This document shows, in pieces, positions 43,149 through 52,869 of a stretch of 64,000 bases of DNA; the first letter of the stretch is position 1; every line of letters starts with the position of its first letter. This stretch comes from Actinomadura xylanilytica. GTDB lineage: Bacteria; Actinomycetota; Actinomycetes; Streptosporangiales; Streptosporangiaceae. The stretch covers positions 186,001 to 250,000 of the forward strand of contig NZ_JASNWE010000003.1 in NCBI RefSeq assembly GCF_030283145.1. Direction: 5' to 3'. A program made the position numbers and the translations under genes. The notes beneath the pieces were generated by a model. The model made no database searches. It saw nothing but the letters and a program-made list of their open reading frames with translations, and was not told where the DNA came from.

Positions 43149-44339
43149 ATGCGAACCCGAACACGCGGCGCCGCCGCCCTGACCGCCGCGGCACTGACCG
43201 GCATCGCTCTGCTCACCACGTCCACCAGCGGAGTCGCCGCCGCCCGGCAGCGGCCCGCCTGCACCCCGTCCTGGTCCGAGGCGGCGCTGCCCGCTCCCAG
43301 CGGAGCCGGCTTCCCGACCGGCGTCGCCGCCTCGTCAACGCACAACGTCTGGTTCACCGGCACGCCGGCCGGCATGCCGTTGTTGCGCTGGGACGGCAAG
43401 ACGATCGCCGCGGCCCCCCAGCAGCTTCCCGTCGTCGAGAACATCCAGCTCAACTCCACCTCGACAGCGTTGGACGCCACGGGCACCGGCTGGATGCTCA
43501 CGCAGTCCTTCGGCGCCGGGAGCGAGGCCACCACCTCGTTCCAGCTGCGCGACGGCCGCTGGACGATGACGCCGAGCGCGGTCTCACCGGATCCGAAGCA
43601 GCGCGGTGTCCTGCTGTGGGACGTGGCCTCCCTGTCCGCCAGTGACGCGTGGTCGGTCGGCCGCTTCTACAAACCGGAGAAAGGCGCGGGCCCGGGCTTC
43701 GCCAAGCCCACGGGAGCGCTCATCGAGCACTGGGACGGCGCTGAATGGACGATCGTGGACAATCCACTCGACGAGGCGCCGGGTGCCGAACTCCGCGCCG
43801 TCACCGCGATCTCCCCGACCGACATCTGGGCGGTCGGCTACCGCGAGGACGGTGACGGTGACATAGCGCCGCTCACAATGCATTACGACGGGCGGAAGTG
43901 GGCCGAGACGCCCGCAGCGAGCACGTCCGCGGTGCTCACCGCGGTTTCCGCGTCCGATACCGGCGACGTGTGGGCGGTCGGCACCCTGATGGGTGGCGGG
44001 CAGGTGTCGATGCACTGGGACGGCCGCACATGGAGCCTGGTCGACGGTATCGCCGATGGCTCCCTCGCCGATCTGCGTGCCGTGTACGCCGCCGCCCCCG
44101 GCGACGTGTGGGCGGTCGGGACCGGCACGAACGGGGTCAACCAACTGCTCCACGGGAACGGCAGCACCTGGCAGGACGCCACCCCGCCCGCCATGCGCCA
44201 GTCCGGAACGGACTTCCACCTCAGCGACATCACCGGCACCGGCCCGGATGAGACGTGGGTCGTCGGCGGCTACGACGTCGGCGACGGCTCCCACCGGCCG
44301 AGGCCGCTCGCCTACCACCGGTCCTGCGGGGGGTCCTGA
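43149..44339 (+). CDS. Secreted beta-propeller-like protein
   Basis: 396 residues with a signal peptide (AAALTAAALTGIALLTTSTSG). The mature chain repeats a unit near 45-50 residues long that ends in DxWxVG: SDAWSVGRF, TDIWAVGYR, GDVWAVGTL, GDVWAVGTG and DETWVVGGY, each followed by a strand with HWDG or similar. That fits a six- or seven-bladed propeller of the kind that binds proteins or glycans outside the cell. The ATG follows the pseudoprotease stop by nine bases, and its stop is two bases before the subtilisin gene, so it is part of that operon. Confidence 0.82.
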   Translation: MRTRTRGAAALTAAALTGIALLTTSTSGVAAARQRPACTPSWSEAALPAPSGAGFPTGVAASSTHNVWFTGTPAGMPLLRWDGKTIAAAPQQLPVVENIQLNSTSTALDATGTGWMLTQSFGAGSEATTSFQLRDGRWTMTPSAVSPDPKQRGVLLWDVASLSASDAWSVGRFYKPEKGAGPGFAKPTGALIEHWDGAEWTIVDNPLDEAPGAELRAVTAISPTDIWAVGYREDGDGDIAPLTMHYDGRKWAETPAASTSAVLTAVSASDTGDVWAVGTLMGGGQVSMHWDGRTWSLVDGIADGSLADLRAVYAAAPGDVWAVGTGTNGVNQLLHGNGSTWQDATPPAMRQSGTDFHLSDITGTGPDETWVVGGYDVGDGSHRPRPLAYHRSCGGS

Positions 44340-44341
44340 CC

Positions 44342-46873
44342 ATGCGACGGTTCCGTCTCCGACTGATGGCCTGCCTGTCACTGGTGTCGACGTGCGTCCT
44401 GGCCGCCGCGCTGCTCACCGCCGCACCCGCCCGGACCGCCTCGGCCGACCCGCGACCGGCGCCCGCGGCCAAGCCGAAGATCGCACGCGCGGTGCTGGAC
44501 CGGTTCGCCGCCGGCGCGACGTCGGACCTCTGGGTGCGGCTGGCCGCCGGCACCGACCTGTCCGGCCCGGCAAAGATCAAGAACCGGAAGGCGCGCGGCA
44601 ACGCCGTCGTGGACGACCTGAAGGCCACGGCAACGCGGACCCAGGGTCCGGTCCGCACGCTGCTCCGATCCGCGGGCCTGCGCAGCGAGGCGTTCTGGGC
44701 GACCAACGCGATCTACGTGAAGGGCGCTACGGAAGCCGCCGCGCGCAAGCTCGCCGCGATGCCCGAGGTGACGGAGATCCGTGCTTCGCGGACGTACAGG
44801 CTACCCGAACCCGCGGCAGCCAAACCATCCAATATCGCGCCGAACGGCCTGGAATGGGGCATCGGCAACATCAACGCCGATGACGTCTGGGCGCAGACGG
44901 GGCGCCGCGGCGAGGACGTCGTGGTGGCCAGCATCGACACGGGTGCCCAGTACGACCACCCCGCCCTGGTGAAGCAGTACCGCGGCAACAACGGCGACGG
45001 CACGTTCACGCACGACTACAACTGGTTCGACACCTCCGGCACCTGCTCGTCCGCCGCGCCCTGCGACAAGAACGGACACGGCACCCACACGATGGGCACC
45101 ATGGCCGGTGACGACGGCCAGGGCAACCAGATCGGCGTCGCCCCGGGCGTCAAGTGGATCGAGGCCAACGGCTGCGCCACCTGCTCGGACGTGGACCTGC
45201 TCAAGGCGTCCCAGTGGATGCTCGCGCCCACCGACCTGTCCGGCCGGAACCCGGACGTGTCCAGACGGCCGGACATCGTGAACAACTCCTGGGGCTCGGA
45301 CGTGCCGACCGACGAGCCGCTGTTCGAGGACATCCAGGAGGCGTGGGCCGCCTCCGGCATCTTCGGGGTGTGGTCCAACGGCAACAGCGGCCCTGACTGC
45401 AAGACCTCGGGAACGCCCGGGAGCCGGACGCTGAACTACTCCGTCGGCGCGTACGACAGCGCCAACCGCATCGCCCCGTTCTCCAGCCGAGGTCCCGGCC
45501 AGGGCGGGGAGCTCAAGCCGAACATCTCCGCGCCCGGCGTGAACGTGCGCTCGGCCTTGCCCGGCGGAGCGTACGGGCTCAACAACGGTACGTCCATGGC
45601 GGCCCCGCACGTCGCCGGCGCGATCGCGCTGCTGTGGTCGACCCGTCCGGAGTACGCGCGGGACATCGCGGGAACGCGCGCGCTGCTCGATCTCTCCGCG
45701 GTCGACACGGCCGACGCCCAATGCGGCGGATCGGCCACCAACAACAACGTCTACGGCGAGGGCCGCCTCGACGCCCTCCGGCTCGTCGACGACGCGGCGG
45801 CCGGGATCGGCACGGTCACCGGTACCGTCACCGACGCCGGCACCGGTGAGCCGGTCGCGGGCGCCACCATCACCGCGACGGGCCAGACGGAGCGGACCGC
45901 CAAGACCGGCGCCGACGGCACCTACGACCTTCGCACGCTCGGCGGCGACTACACGGTCACGACGCAGGCGTTCGGGTACCGGCAGGACTCCGGCACCGTC
46001 ACCGTCATCAAGAACGGCGCGGCGAGTCGTGACGTGACCTTGACGCCGACCCAGCGGGTGAACGTCACCGGCAAGGTCACCGACGGGTCCGGCCACGGCT
46101 GGGGGCTCGCGGCCAAGGTCACCGCGGACGACGGCGCCGGCCACACCTGGAGCGCCGACACCGACGCCGGCACCGGTGCATACACGCTCCCGCTGCTGCC
46201 GAACCTGGGCTACACCCTCACCTACACCGCCACCGAGAAGGGCTACACACCCGCCGCCCGGCAGCTCACCCTCGACGACACCGGCTCGACCGTCGACGTC
46301 GCACTCACCGTCACGCCGCTGTGCGAGGCCCGCGGCTACCAGGTCGATCGGGATGGCGTCACGAACACCTTCCCCAGCACGAACCGTCCGAAGGGCTGGA
46401 CCGTCACCAACGAGAACCCTCGATTCCCCGGCTACGACCACAAGCCCGGCTGGGTCTTCAACAATCCCGGCGGCCGTACCAACAGCACCGGCGGCGATGG
46501 CGATTTCGCCATCGTCGATTCGCTCAGGTCCGGTGCGGGTCATGTCCAGGACACCTACCTGACCAGCCCGCAGATCGACATGACCGGACGCGAACACGCC
46601 ACGCTCGAGTTCGGCAACGATCTGTCGCCCGCCACCAACTCCGTCGCAGCGGTGGACCTCAGCCTCGACGGTGGCACCACGTGGGCCAACGTCTGGATCA
46701 ACAAGGGCTACCCCGGCATCCCCGGCCCGGCGCCGCAGGTGGTCGCCATCCCGCAGGCGACCGGGAAGGCAAACGTCAAGTTCCGGTTCCACTACCGGGG
46801 CCAGAACTCCGGCTGGTGGGCCGTTGACAACGCCTTCATCGGCGACCGCACCTGCACCCCCATAGCCGGATAA
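44342..46873 (+). CDS. Secreted subtilisin-family (S8) serine protease with C-terminal beta domains
   Basis: 843 residues, bacillopeptidase F-like. Signal peptide 1-35, propeptide to about 165, then an S8 catalytic domain with D199 (VVASIDTGAQYDHP), H246 (KNGHGTHTMG), the oxyanion Asn in IVNNSWGSD and S418 (NGTSMAAPHVAG). Two carboxypeptidase-regulatory-like beta repeats follow (GTVTGTVTDAGTGEPVAGAT) and a C-terminal domain with LSLDGGTTWANVWI. All catalytic residues are present, so this is the active protease of the cassette. It starts two bases after the propeller gene. Confidence 0.95.
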   Translation: MRRFRLRLMACLSLVSTCVLAAALLTAAPARTASADPRPAPAAKPKIARAVLDRFAAGATSDLWVRLAAGTDLSGPAKIKNRKARGNAVVDDLKATATRTQGPVRTLLRSAGLRSEAFWATNAIYVKGATEAAARKLAAMPEVTEIRASRTYRLPEPAAAKPSNIAPNGLEWGIGNINADDVWAQTGRRGEDVVVASIDTGAQYDHPALVKQYRGNNGDGTFTHDYNWFDTSGTCSSAAPCDKNGHGTHTMGTMAGDDGQGNQIGVAPGVKWIEANGCATCSDVDLLKASQWMLAPTDLSGRNPDVSRRPDIVNNSWGSDVPTDEPLFEDIQEAWAASGIFGVWSNGNSGPDCKTSGTPGSRTLNYSVGAYDSANRIAPFSSRGPGQGGELKPNISAPGVNVRSALPGGAYGLNNGTSMAAPHVAGAIALLWSTRPEYARDIAGTRALLDLSAVDTADAQCGGSATNNNVYGEGRLDALRLVDDAAAGIGTVTGTVTDAGTGEPVAGATITATGQTERTAKTGADGTYDLRTLGGDYTVTTQAFGYRQDSGTVTVIKNGAASRDVTLTPTQRVNVTGKVTDGSGHGWGLAAKVTADDGAGHTWSADTDAGTGAYTLPLLPNLGYTLTYTATEKGYTPAARQLTLDDTGSTVDVALTVTPLCEARGYQVDRDGVTNTFPSTNRPKGWTVTNENPRFPGYDHKPGWVFNNPGGRTNSTGGDGDFAIVDSLRSGAGHVQDTYLTSPQIDMTGREHATLEFGNDLSPATNSVAAVDLSLDGGTTWANVWINKGYPGIPGPAPQVVAIPQATGKANVKFRFHYRGQNSGWWAVDNAFIGDRTCTPIAG

Positions 46874-47413
46874 CCGCACGGCCGACGGGCGTCGCGCCGG
46901 GGCCGAGCCGCCCCGGCGCGGCGCACCACGTCGTGCGGGGAGCCCGCCTGATCGCTGAGGCGGGCAGGAACCTCGGGCCGGGCTTTGGCGGTCCTCGCCG
47001 CACGGTCGAGGTCTCCGTCTCCGGTAGTGGCCAGTCGGCGGCGTGCATCGGCCGTCGCGGCGCCATCACCGTCCACGTCGATCCCGGCAGTCAGGTCGAC
47101 GTGGGCGATGCCGCCGATCCGCGTCCGCCGCCCCGGGCAACGGTCAGACGACGCCGATCTACGAAAATCTGGGGCTCGCATCCCGGGCCAGATCCCTGCT
47201 CGCGCCGTCAGGGCCCGCCGCATCGAGATCGGGCCGTGCCAGGAGCAGGTCGACGGGAGCCGTGCGGCGGAAGGCTGTACGCAACCGTGCGCCGCGAGGA
47301 CGACCCGAGGCCGAGCGTCATCCACTACGGCGGAACGTGCGGCACCAAGATGGGGGCGGAGATGTGTGGCCCAGGTTCGGGCAGACCTACCTTCGAGGCG
47401 AGAGGATGGCGGG
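46874..47413. other. Intergenic region 46874-47413
   Basis: Very GC-rich. Several frames are open but none has coherent protein composition or a family signature. No hairpin or repeat stands out. AGAGGATGG precedes the next ATG. Confidence 0.35.
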
Positions 47414-47806
47414 ATGAACGGTCTGGTGGAGTTCGTCAAGGCGCGGCTCGACGATGACGAACTGGTGGCGCAGGCGGCCCGGCTTGCATCGGCCGCGCCG
47501 TGGCGGTTGACGTCCGAGCACGGCTTCGACGGTGCCGAGCCGGTTGAGTACAAGGTCCTACGTGACAACGACGGGTTGTCAATCGCCGACGATCGCACCA
47601 ACCTGACAGCCGAGGACCTGACACACATCGCCCACCATGAGCCGGCCCGCGCGCTCGCCGAGATTGAGGCCAAGCGGCGGCTGATCATCGAGCTGGACAG
47701 CTACGGCGGCCCGGAGACCACGGACGCCTATTACGTCGTCCTGCGCCACCTCGCCACCGTGTACGCCGACCACCCCGACTACCAAGACGACTGGCGGCTT
47801 TGGTGA
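47414..47806 (+). CDS. DUF6221-family protein
   Basis: 130 residues, fully cytosolic and acidic. LVEFVKARLDDDELVAQAA, HIAHHEPARALAEIEAKRRL and DHPDYQDDWR are the hallmarks of DUF6221, a small actinomycete family of unknown function usually found singly or in phage- and element-rich regions. ATG at 47414 has a GAGAGGA site. Confidence 0.85.
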   Translation: MNGLVEFVKARLDDDELVAQAARLASAAPWRLTSEHGFDGAEPVEYKVLRDNDGLSIADDRTNLTAEDLTHIAHHEPARALAEIEAKRRLIIELDSYGGPETTDAYYVVLRHLATVYADHPDYQDDWRLW

Positions 47807-47874
47807 GCATCGACCGGATGTTCACGCGGGACGCCGCCCGCATCCACAGGAAACTCGCCACGCTTACCACATGA
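47803..47874 (+). CDS. Mini-ORF overlapping DUF6221 stop (23 aa)
   Basis: A GTGA overlap with the DUF6221 stop starts a 23-codon frame (SIDRMFTRDAARIHRKLA then TLTT). It could be a truncated downstream gene or chance; no family can be assigned. Confidence 0.2.
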   Translation: MSIDRMFTRDAARIHRKLATLTT

Positions 47875-47883
47875 GACATTCCC

Positions 47884-48390
47884 TTATTCAAGCGAACCGC
47901 AATGCACTAGCCGCGTGAGGAACTCGTCAAACGACTGCGCTACCCGCCGAGGGACGCGGTCTTCATCGATGTATGCGACGCCAGGTTCACCCTCGGAGCC
48001 ACACTCGGAATAGTCAAGCATTACCGTGTCATGGCCAGCGGAAGGCGTATCACAAATCACCACACCGATTTCCGGATACTCCCACTCGGCGATCAAATGT
48101 GAACTTCCACCACCGGATGACGAGTCAATTCCCCAGGCTCCGCCGATTCCTCGAATCCCACTGATCTCGAAATGATCGTCAGCCCAGGAAGTCAAAAACG
48201 ACGTTGGGTAGCAGCGATGTCGCGGGGTTCCTCCGTTTCGGAGGAGTAGCACCTCCACGTAGCTCCGAGGAAGGCGTACGCCAAGGTCCTCTTCGGCTCG
48301 ACAGACCATGTCCCTGTCGAGCGGAGGCCCGGTATAGTAGTCGCTATCTTCGAAGAGCCCATCATCATAAACCAATATTGCGCCCGGCAT
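47884..48390 (-). CDS. SMI1/KNR4 (SUKH)-family protein
   Basis: 168 residues from ATG 48390 (an ATG at 48468 would add 26 residues of poor composition next to the IS). The sequence AEEDLGVRLPRSYVEVLLLR and LRNGGTPRHRC, then SGIRGIGGAWGID and IGVVICDTPSAGHDTVMLDY, is the SUKH pattern. SUKH proteins are often immunity proteins against secreted nuclease toxins, but many are orphans. Here no toxin is adjacent, and the 5' side abuts a transposase remnant, so the N-terminus or a partner may have been lost. Confidence 0.8.
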   Translation of the reverse strand: MPGAILVYDDGLFEDSDYYTGPPLDRDMVCRAEEDLGVRLPRSYVEVLLLRNGGTPRHRCYPTSFLTSWADDHFEISGIRGIGGAWGIDSSSGGGSSHLIAEWEYPEIGVVICDTPSAGHDTVMLDYSECGSEGEPGVAYIDEDRVPRRVAQSFDEFLTRLVHCGSLE

Positions 48391-48489
48391 GCCGCTGGCG
48401 GCGCTCCATCTTCGACAGGAGCGGCACGATCCGGCTGACACTGCCACTGAACAGTGTATGAGCCCCATCCATCCCTTAGTACTCCAGCC

Positions 48490-49927
48490 TCACTTAGTGA
48501 CTTCGTTGAGTCTTCGCTGGTAGTGGCAGTGGCGTGCGCAGTGTTGGTGTCGTCTTCGGCGGTGTGACCAGGCCAGGATTGCTTGTTCGGAGGTTGCGGC
48601 TGGTTGGTGGTGGCCCACAGGTGCCGGATTTCTGGGACGGTCAACGCGGCCAGCCGATCGCCGGTTTCGGCTGGTGGGGAGGGCTTTGTCCGGCCGGGTG
48701 GCGGAGGTTGTCCACAGCCGGTGGGTCCCCTTTTGAGGGGCTTCGGCCCGATCGGCGCTGTGCGCGGTGGCCTCCTCGACGGCGTGGGCGGCCAGGACGG
48801 CGAGCCATGCGTGGGCGAGCATCGACAAGGTGATGTGCCGGTACCAGGCGTCATAGCGGCGGACCTCGTACTCATCGAGCCCGACCTCGTTCTTGGCGGC
48901 TTGGAAGCATTCCTCGATCGCCCAGCGGGATCCGGCCACCCGCACCAGCTCGGTCAGTGACGCCCCGTCCGGGGCGTAGCAGCGGTAGAACGCCAGCTTG
49001 CCATCGCCGATGGCGCGGCGGATCAGAAGCTGATGATCGGAACCGGCCTGGACCAGCGCCCAGTCATAGACGCGGGGTCCCTTTGCGCCCTGGCCGCAGC
49101 TGATGCGCTGCCAGGCACCCTGGGGCACCAGGGCGGCGAGCTGATCGGCGCGGCGCGCTCCAACCGCGGTCGACAGCCGGTGCGAGGCCGACACCGCCAG
49201 CACGTACCCGATGTGCTCGGCTTCCAGCCAGCCGCGCAGCTGCGGGTCCTGGCCGAACGCCTCGTCTCCGGTCACCCAGCCGAACGGCAACCGTCCGGCC
49301 GCCCGCGGCGTGGGCGCGTTGCAGCATGGCCCGCGCCAGCGCCGGCTTGGTCGCGAACGCCGTCGTCTCAGGGACTGCGGCCATCGCGCATCGCTGCGGG
49401 TCATTGGTCCAGGAGCGGGGCAGATATAACTCCCGGTCGATCAGCGCCCGCCCCAGGCCGCTGGCGTAGGCCAGGAACACCCCGAGCTGGCAGTTGTCGA
49501 CCTTGCCGGAGGTACCGGTGTACTGACGCTGCACGCCCGCCGAGCACCGGCCCTTCTTGATGAACCCGGTGTCGTCCACGATCAGCACCCCGCCAGGCTC
49601 GCCGAGCCGCTCACCGACGTAATCGCGCAGGTCATCACGGACTAGATCTGCCTCCCACCGGTAGTGGTTCAGCAGCCGCTGCATCCCGTTCGGCGAAGCG
49701 TCGCCCACGTACTCGGCCAGCTGCCAGCCGTTCTTGCGCTCGGCCCTGCCCAGCAGCCCGAGAAGATACGCCCGCGCCCGGCGGCGCGGCTCCACCCGGC
49801 CGAACCGGCCCGCGATCCGCGCGAACAACTCCTCAAAACCCGCCCGCCACGCGCGCAGATCGGCCTCTGTCACCTCTACGCTGGCAGCCACGGCCACCGC
49901 GCTCTGTTGAGTCCATTCACACCTCAC
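48490..49927 (-). pseudogene. IS701-family transposase, frameshifted
   Basis: The N-terminal part (49927 down to about 49305) contains VLIVDDTGFIKKGRCSAGVQ and the arrangement of IS701 transposases. Near 49300 the coding continues in another frame with GWVTGDEAFGQDPQLRGWLE, then RWAIEECFQAAKNEVGLDEYE. A further shift occurs close to the C-terminal end (VPEIRHLWA and ILAWSHRRRRHQHCARHCHY are in different frames). At least two lesions make it inactive. Terminal repeats could not be placed with confidence. Confidence 0.88.
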
Positions 49928-49976
49928 ACAGTCCCGCGGTGGCCGCCTGCGTTCACGCCACCACGCGGCCCTGATT

Positions 49977-50066
49977 TCGTTCGCGAGAAGTGGCCGCGTT
50001 TGTTCGTGAGTTCTGACCGCGCTTGGGGGTCGGAGCCATGATCAATGTTTGTGAGAAGTGACCGCA
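49977..50066. repeat. Three related 22-base repeats, IS21-end-like
   Basis: Near-identical units at 49977-49999, 49999-50021 and 50045-50066 share the pattern TTTGTkvGAGAAGTGACCGC with one to four changes each. Multiple subterminal repeats of this kind mark the ends of IS21-family elements, and a C-terminal istA fragment lies 1 kb downstream. The family link is inference. Confidence 0.5.
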
Positions 50067-50091
50067 CTGTGGGCGGGCCGGGGGTGGGCGG

Positions 50092-50964
50092 TCAGGGTTG
50101 CTGGGTTGCGAGTTGTGAAGGGACGCGATCGCCGCCGGCCGTCATGATCCGGATGACCTCGACGTCGCCACCGGCGTCGCGGTCGCGCATGACCAGTGCG
50201 GCGAGCGTTGTGCCATCGGGCGACCAGGCCAATGTGCTGACGTCATGGCCCAGGTCGTGCGATGCGACCACGACCTCGTCCTCCAGCCGGACGACGGCGA
50301 TCACGTACTCCTCCCCATCAGCGGAAGGAACGCCGTAAACGGCCAGGTGGCGGCCGTCCGGCGCCACAGCCAGAGTGGCCACCGCGGGCATCATTCGCAA
50401 GGTCTTCGTGAGGCGATCGGCCTCCGGCGGTTCGAGGAGGTAGACACCACCGTCCAGGGTCGCCGCGTACATACGGGTCTCGTCCGTGGTGAACGACACG
50501 GCTTCGAAGAGAAGGTCCGGCCCGGGCCGGTGGCGGCGCGGTCCCGTACCGTCCTCGATGAGGACCTCGATGCCCGCGTCGTATCCAAAGGTGGCGCGAA
50601 CACGGCCCGCCCGGGACCGCCTGACCCCGGCCTCGGCCGACACCTCTACCGAGTCGCCGGTACGCGGGTCGAAGGCCACCTGCTCGATGGTGTCGTCGTC
50701 TGCGGCCGCGATCGTGACGATCGTACCGCCCGGCACCCACATCAGCCGCGGAAAAGCAAAGTTGACGGCCTCCGTTACGCGGCACACCTCGGCCCAGCCG
50801 GCGGTCTCGAACACCACCAGCGTTCCCTCATAGCTGATGGCCGCGAGCAGCCGGCCGTCGTCAGAGAAGGCGATACCGCACCCGAGGCCGTCCTCGGGGG
50901 AGAACGGAACGAGTTCGGCCGCAGGCGCCTGGATATCCGGAATGCCGGTGAGATCGAGAGACAT
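50092..50964 (-). CDS. WD40-like beta-propeller protein
   Basis: 290 residues without signal peptide. Repeated strands such as CGIAFSDDGRLLAAISYEGT, ATLAVAPDGRHLAVYGVP and STLAWSPDGTTLAALV are the GxIAFSPDGxxLA units of bacterial WD40/PD40 propellers. ATG at 50964 is chosen; the frame upstream runs into the IS21 remnant. It is short for a full propeller (about five blades) and may have lost its N-terminal part. Function unknown. Confidence 0.75.
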   Translation of the reverse strand: MSLDLTGIPDIQAPAAELVPFSPEDGLGCGIAFSDDGRLLAAISYEGTLVVFETAGWAEVCRVTEAVNFAFPRLMWVPGGTIVTIAAADDDTIEQVAFDPRTGDSVEVSAEAGVRRSRAGRVRATFGYDAGIEVLIEDGTGPRRHRPGPDLLFEAVSFTTDETRMYAATLDGGVYLLEPPEADRLTKTLRMMPAVATLAVAPDGRHLAVYGVPSADGEEYVIAVVRLEDEVVVASHDLGHDVSTLAWSPDGTTLAALVMRDRDAGGDVEVIRIMTAGGDRVPSQLATQQP

Positions 50965-51049
50965 GGCCGAGAATCTACCGGGTTGAATGGAGCTCAACGC
51001 GCGGATCGCCGAGTAGGAAGCCGCCGATGACCTGCGGCGGATCGGCTGT

Positions 51050-51287
51050 TGCGCGCACACCGGCGGGGAGCACTTCGCGCTGGAACAGTCGTTGCTGCAG
51101 CCGGTACCGGACGAGCTGTTTGAGGCCGGCCGGGTCTTCCATCCTCGAGTGGATGTCCGCCGATCCGAGATCTGTGTCCGTATGGGCCGCCATTCGGTGC
51201 CGGTCCGCCTGGCCGGCCGCATGGTCCGCGTCCTGCTGCACTCCTATGGTTGCTCGTCACATGTGACCGTGGACCCGGGCCCAGCAT
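51050..51287 (+). pseudogene. IS21-family istA transposase, C-terminal fragment
   Basis: The plus strand encodes LEQSLLQPVPDELFEAGRVF, then PRVDVRRSEICVRMGRHSVP and VRLAGRMVRVLLHS, matching the C-terminal beta-barrel domain of IS21 transposases (VSVRTNRYSVPVRL type). The catalytic core and istB are absent. Confidence 0.75.
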
Positions 51288-51289
51288 GA

Positions 51290-51646
51290 TCATCAGCGCT
51301 GACGAGCTGCAGGTGAAGTCGCCCCCGCCTAGGCAGCGATCGGGTGCGGTCACAACTGGCGAACGCCACTTTCGCCGTGACGAGGGTGCGGTCGTCCGTC
51401 GCGAACATCTGCGGTCGGAAGGCACGAACAGAGCCATCAAGTCAGGAAACTGGCCGACCAGCTCACCATAGAATGCCCAAAGCGCAGGATGTTCGCGCCC
51501 AATACCGACACCACCTTCAACCATCGCTTCGTATTTTCATTCCGCTTCAGCAGGAGCAATCGAATACTCCTCCCACCAAAACCCAAGATCAAAGCTCACG
51601 AGATCGCTCCAGTAGGACCCCAGCCCATTCGGTGCAACCTTGCACT
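51290..51646. other. Decayed sequence between two IS remnants
   Basis: No intact gene. On the minus strand a protein-like stretch (LGSYWSDLVSFDLGFWWEEY, a stop, then HPALWAFYGELVGQFPDLMA) suggests a broken gene of unknown family. Base composition is noticeably less GC-rich than the genome average. Confidence 0.4.
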
Positions 51647-52869
51647 TGCCGAAAACTACGTCCGCGCAGGTCAAGCAGCATGTTCGTACTTGTTGAGGAT
51701 TCCGTCCAGACGTCGCCTTCTTCGGATGTTCAGGTGGGCGATCTGGTCTGGTTCGGTGATCGTCGGAGGCAGCGGCTTCAGCGGGCGTGCGTTGGCGATG
51801 CCTTGGTGCGGGCGGTGTGCGTTGTAGAAGGTCTCGAACTCGCGGAGGACGTGGAGCAGGTGACGCTGGTTCCAGATCAGCGTGCGGTCCAGGAGCTCAC
51901 GGCGGCAGGTCTGCACCCACCGCTCCATCACCGCGTTCATCCTCGGCATCCGTACCCCGGTCAGCACCACCTGGATGCTGGCATCGGCCAGGACAGCGTC
52001 GAACAGGTCAGGGAACTTGCCGTCCCGGTCGCGGATCAGGAATCCTGCCCGGCAGCCGGCGTCCTCAAGGTCCATAACCAGGTTCCGGGCCGTCTGCGTC
52101 ACCCACGCTGCGTTCGGGTGAGCGGTGGCGCCCAGAACCCGGATGCGGCGGGTGTGATACTCGATGACCACCAGCACGTAGATCCGCGTACCCGTGAGCG
52201 TGACGGTCTCCAGGAAGTCACACGCCAGCAGCGCCTCGGCCTGGGATCACAAGAAACCGGCCCAGGTGGTGGCGGAACGCTCAGGTGCCTGATCGATACC
52301 GGCGTCCTTGAGGATCTCCCAGACAGTGGAGGCCGCGACCTTGACGCCGAGCACCAGCAACTCGCCGTGCACCCGCCGGTAGCCCCAACTCGGTTCTCCC
52401 GCACCAAGCGCAGTACAAGCAGCCGGATGGAGCGGACAGTCGGTGGGCGGCCCGGCCGCTTGGGTCTGGAGCGGGCAGCGTGGCGACCGGCGATCAGGTC
52501 GCGGTGCCAGCGCAGCACCGTCTCCGGCCGTACCAGGAGCCGCATCCGCCGCAGTAACCCGGGAGGTAACCGATGCAGCAGCGCCCGATCCGCCGCAGTA
52601 AAAGGCACCCTCTTCCCTGCCAGCTGGCGTTCCAATACGGCGATCTGATGCCGCAACACCAAGATCTCGGCGTCCTTGTCCCGACCGCTCACCGGAAGTA
52701 GACGCAGCATCGCGAACGTGTTCGTCACGGTCAAGTAGGCCAGTCGCAACAGCACAGCCACTCATCGTCTCGCAACGACCACCCTGCCGCGGCTTGGTTC
52801 TGCGACTGATCAAGCCCCGCACCAGCCCACCCCCTGCCCGACTCACCTGTGCGGACGTAATTTTCGGCA
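51647..52869 (-). mobile_element. Insertion sequence with rve-type transposase, 25-bp terminal inverted repeats
   Basis: The ends TGCCGAAAAyTACGTCCGC (51647 onward) and its inverse (to 52869) match over 25 bp with two differences. Between them, on the minus strand, lies a transposase in broken frames (see 51671-52761). Element length is about 1.22 kb. No clear target duplication is visible, and the right end truncates a host gene. Confidence 0.85.
51671..52761 (-). pseudogene. Integrase-core (rve) transposase, frameshifted
   Basis: The N-terminal part (from 52761) has DAEILVLRHQIAVLERQLAG and a helix-turn-helix with VRPETVLRWHRDLIAGRH. After a shift near 52400 the frame SWGYRRVHGELLVLGVKVAA follows, and after another near 52240 the catalytic part: VIEYHTRRIRVLGATAHPN, LIRDRDGKFPDLFDAVLAD, MNAVMERWVQTCRRELLDR and FYNAHRPHQGI. 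The Asp/Asp/Glu residues are visible (D of IRDRD, E of VMERW). Two frameshifts make it inactive. Confidence 0.85.
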
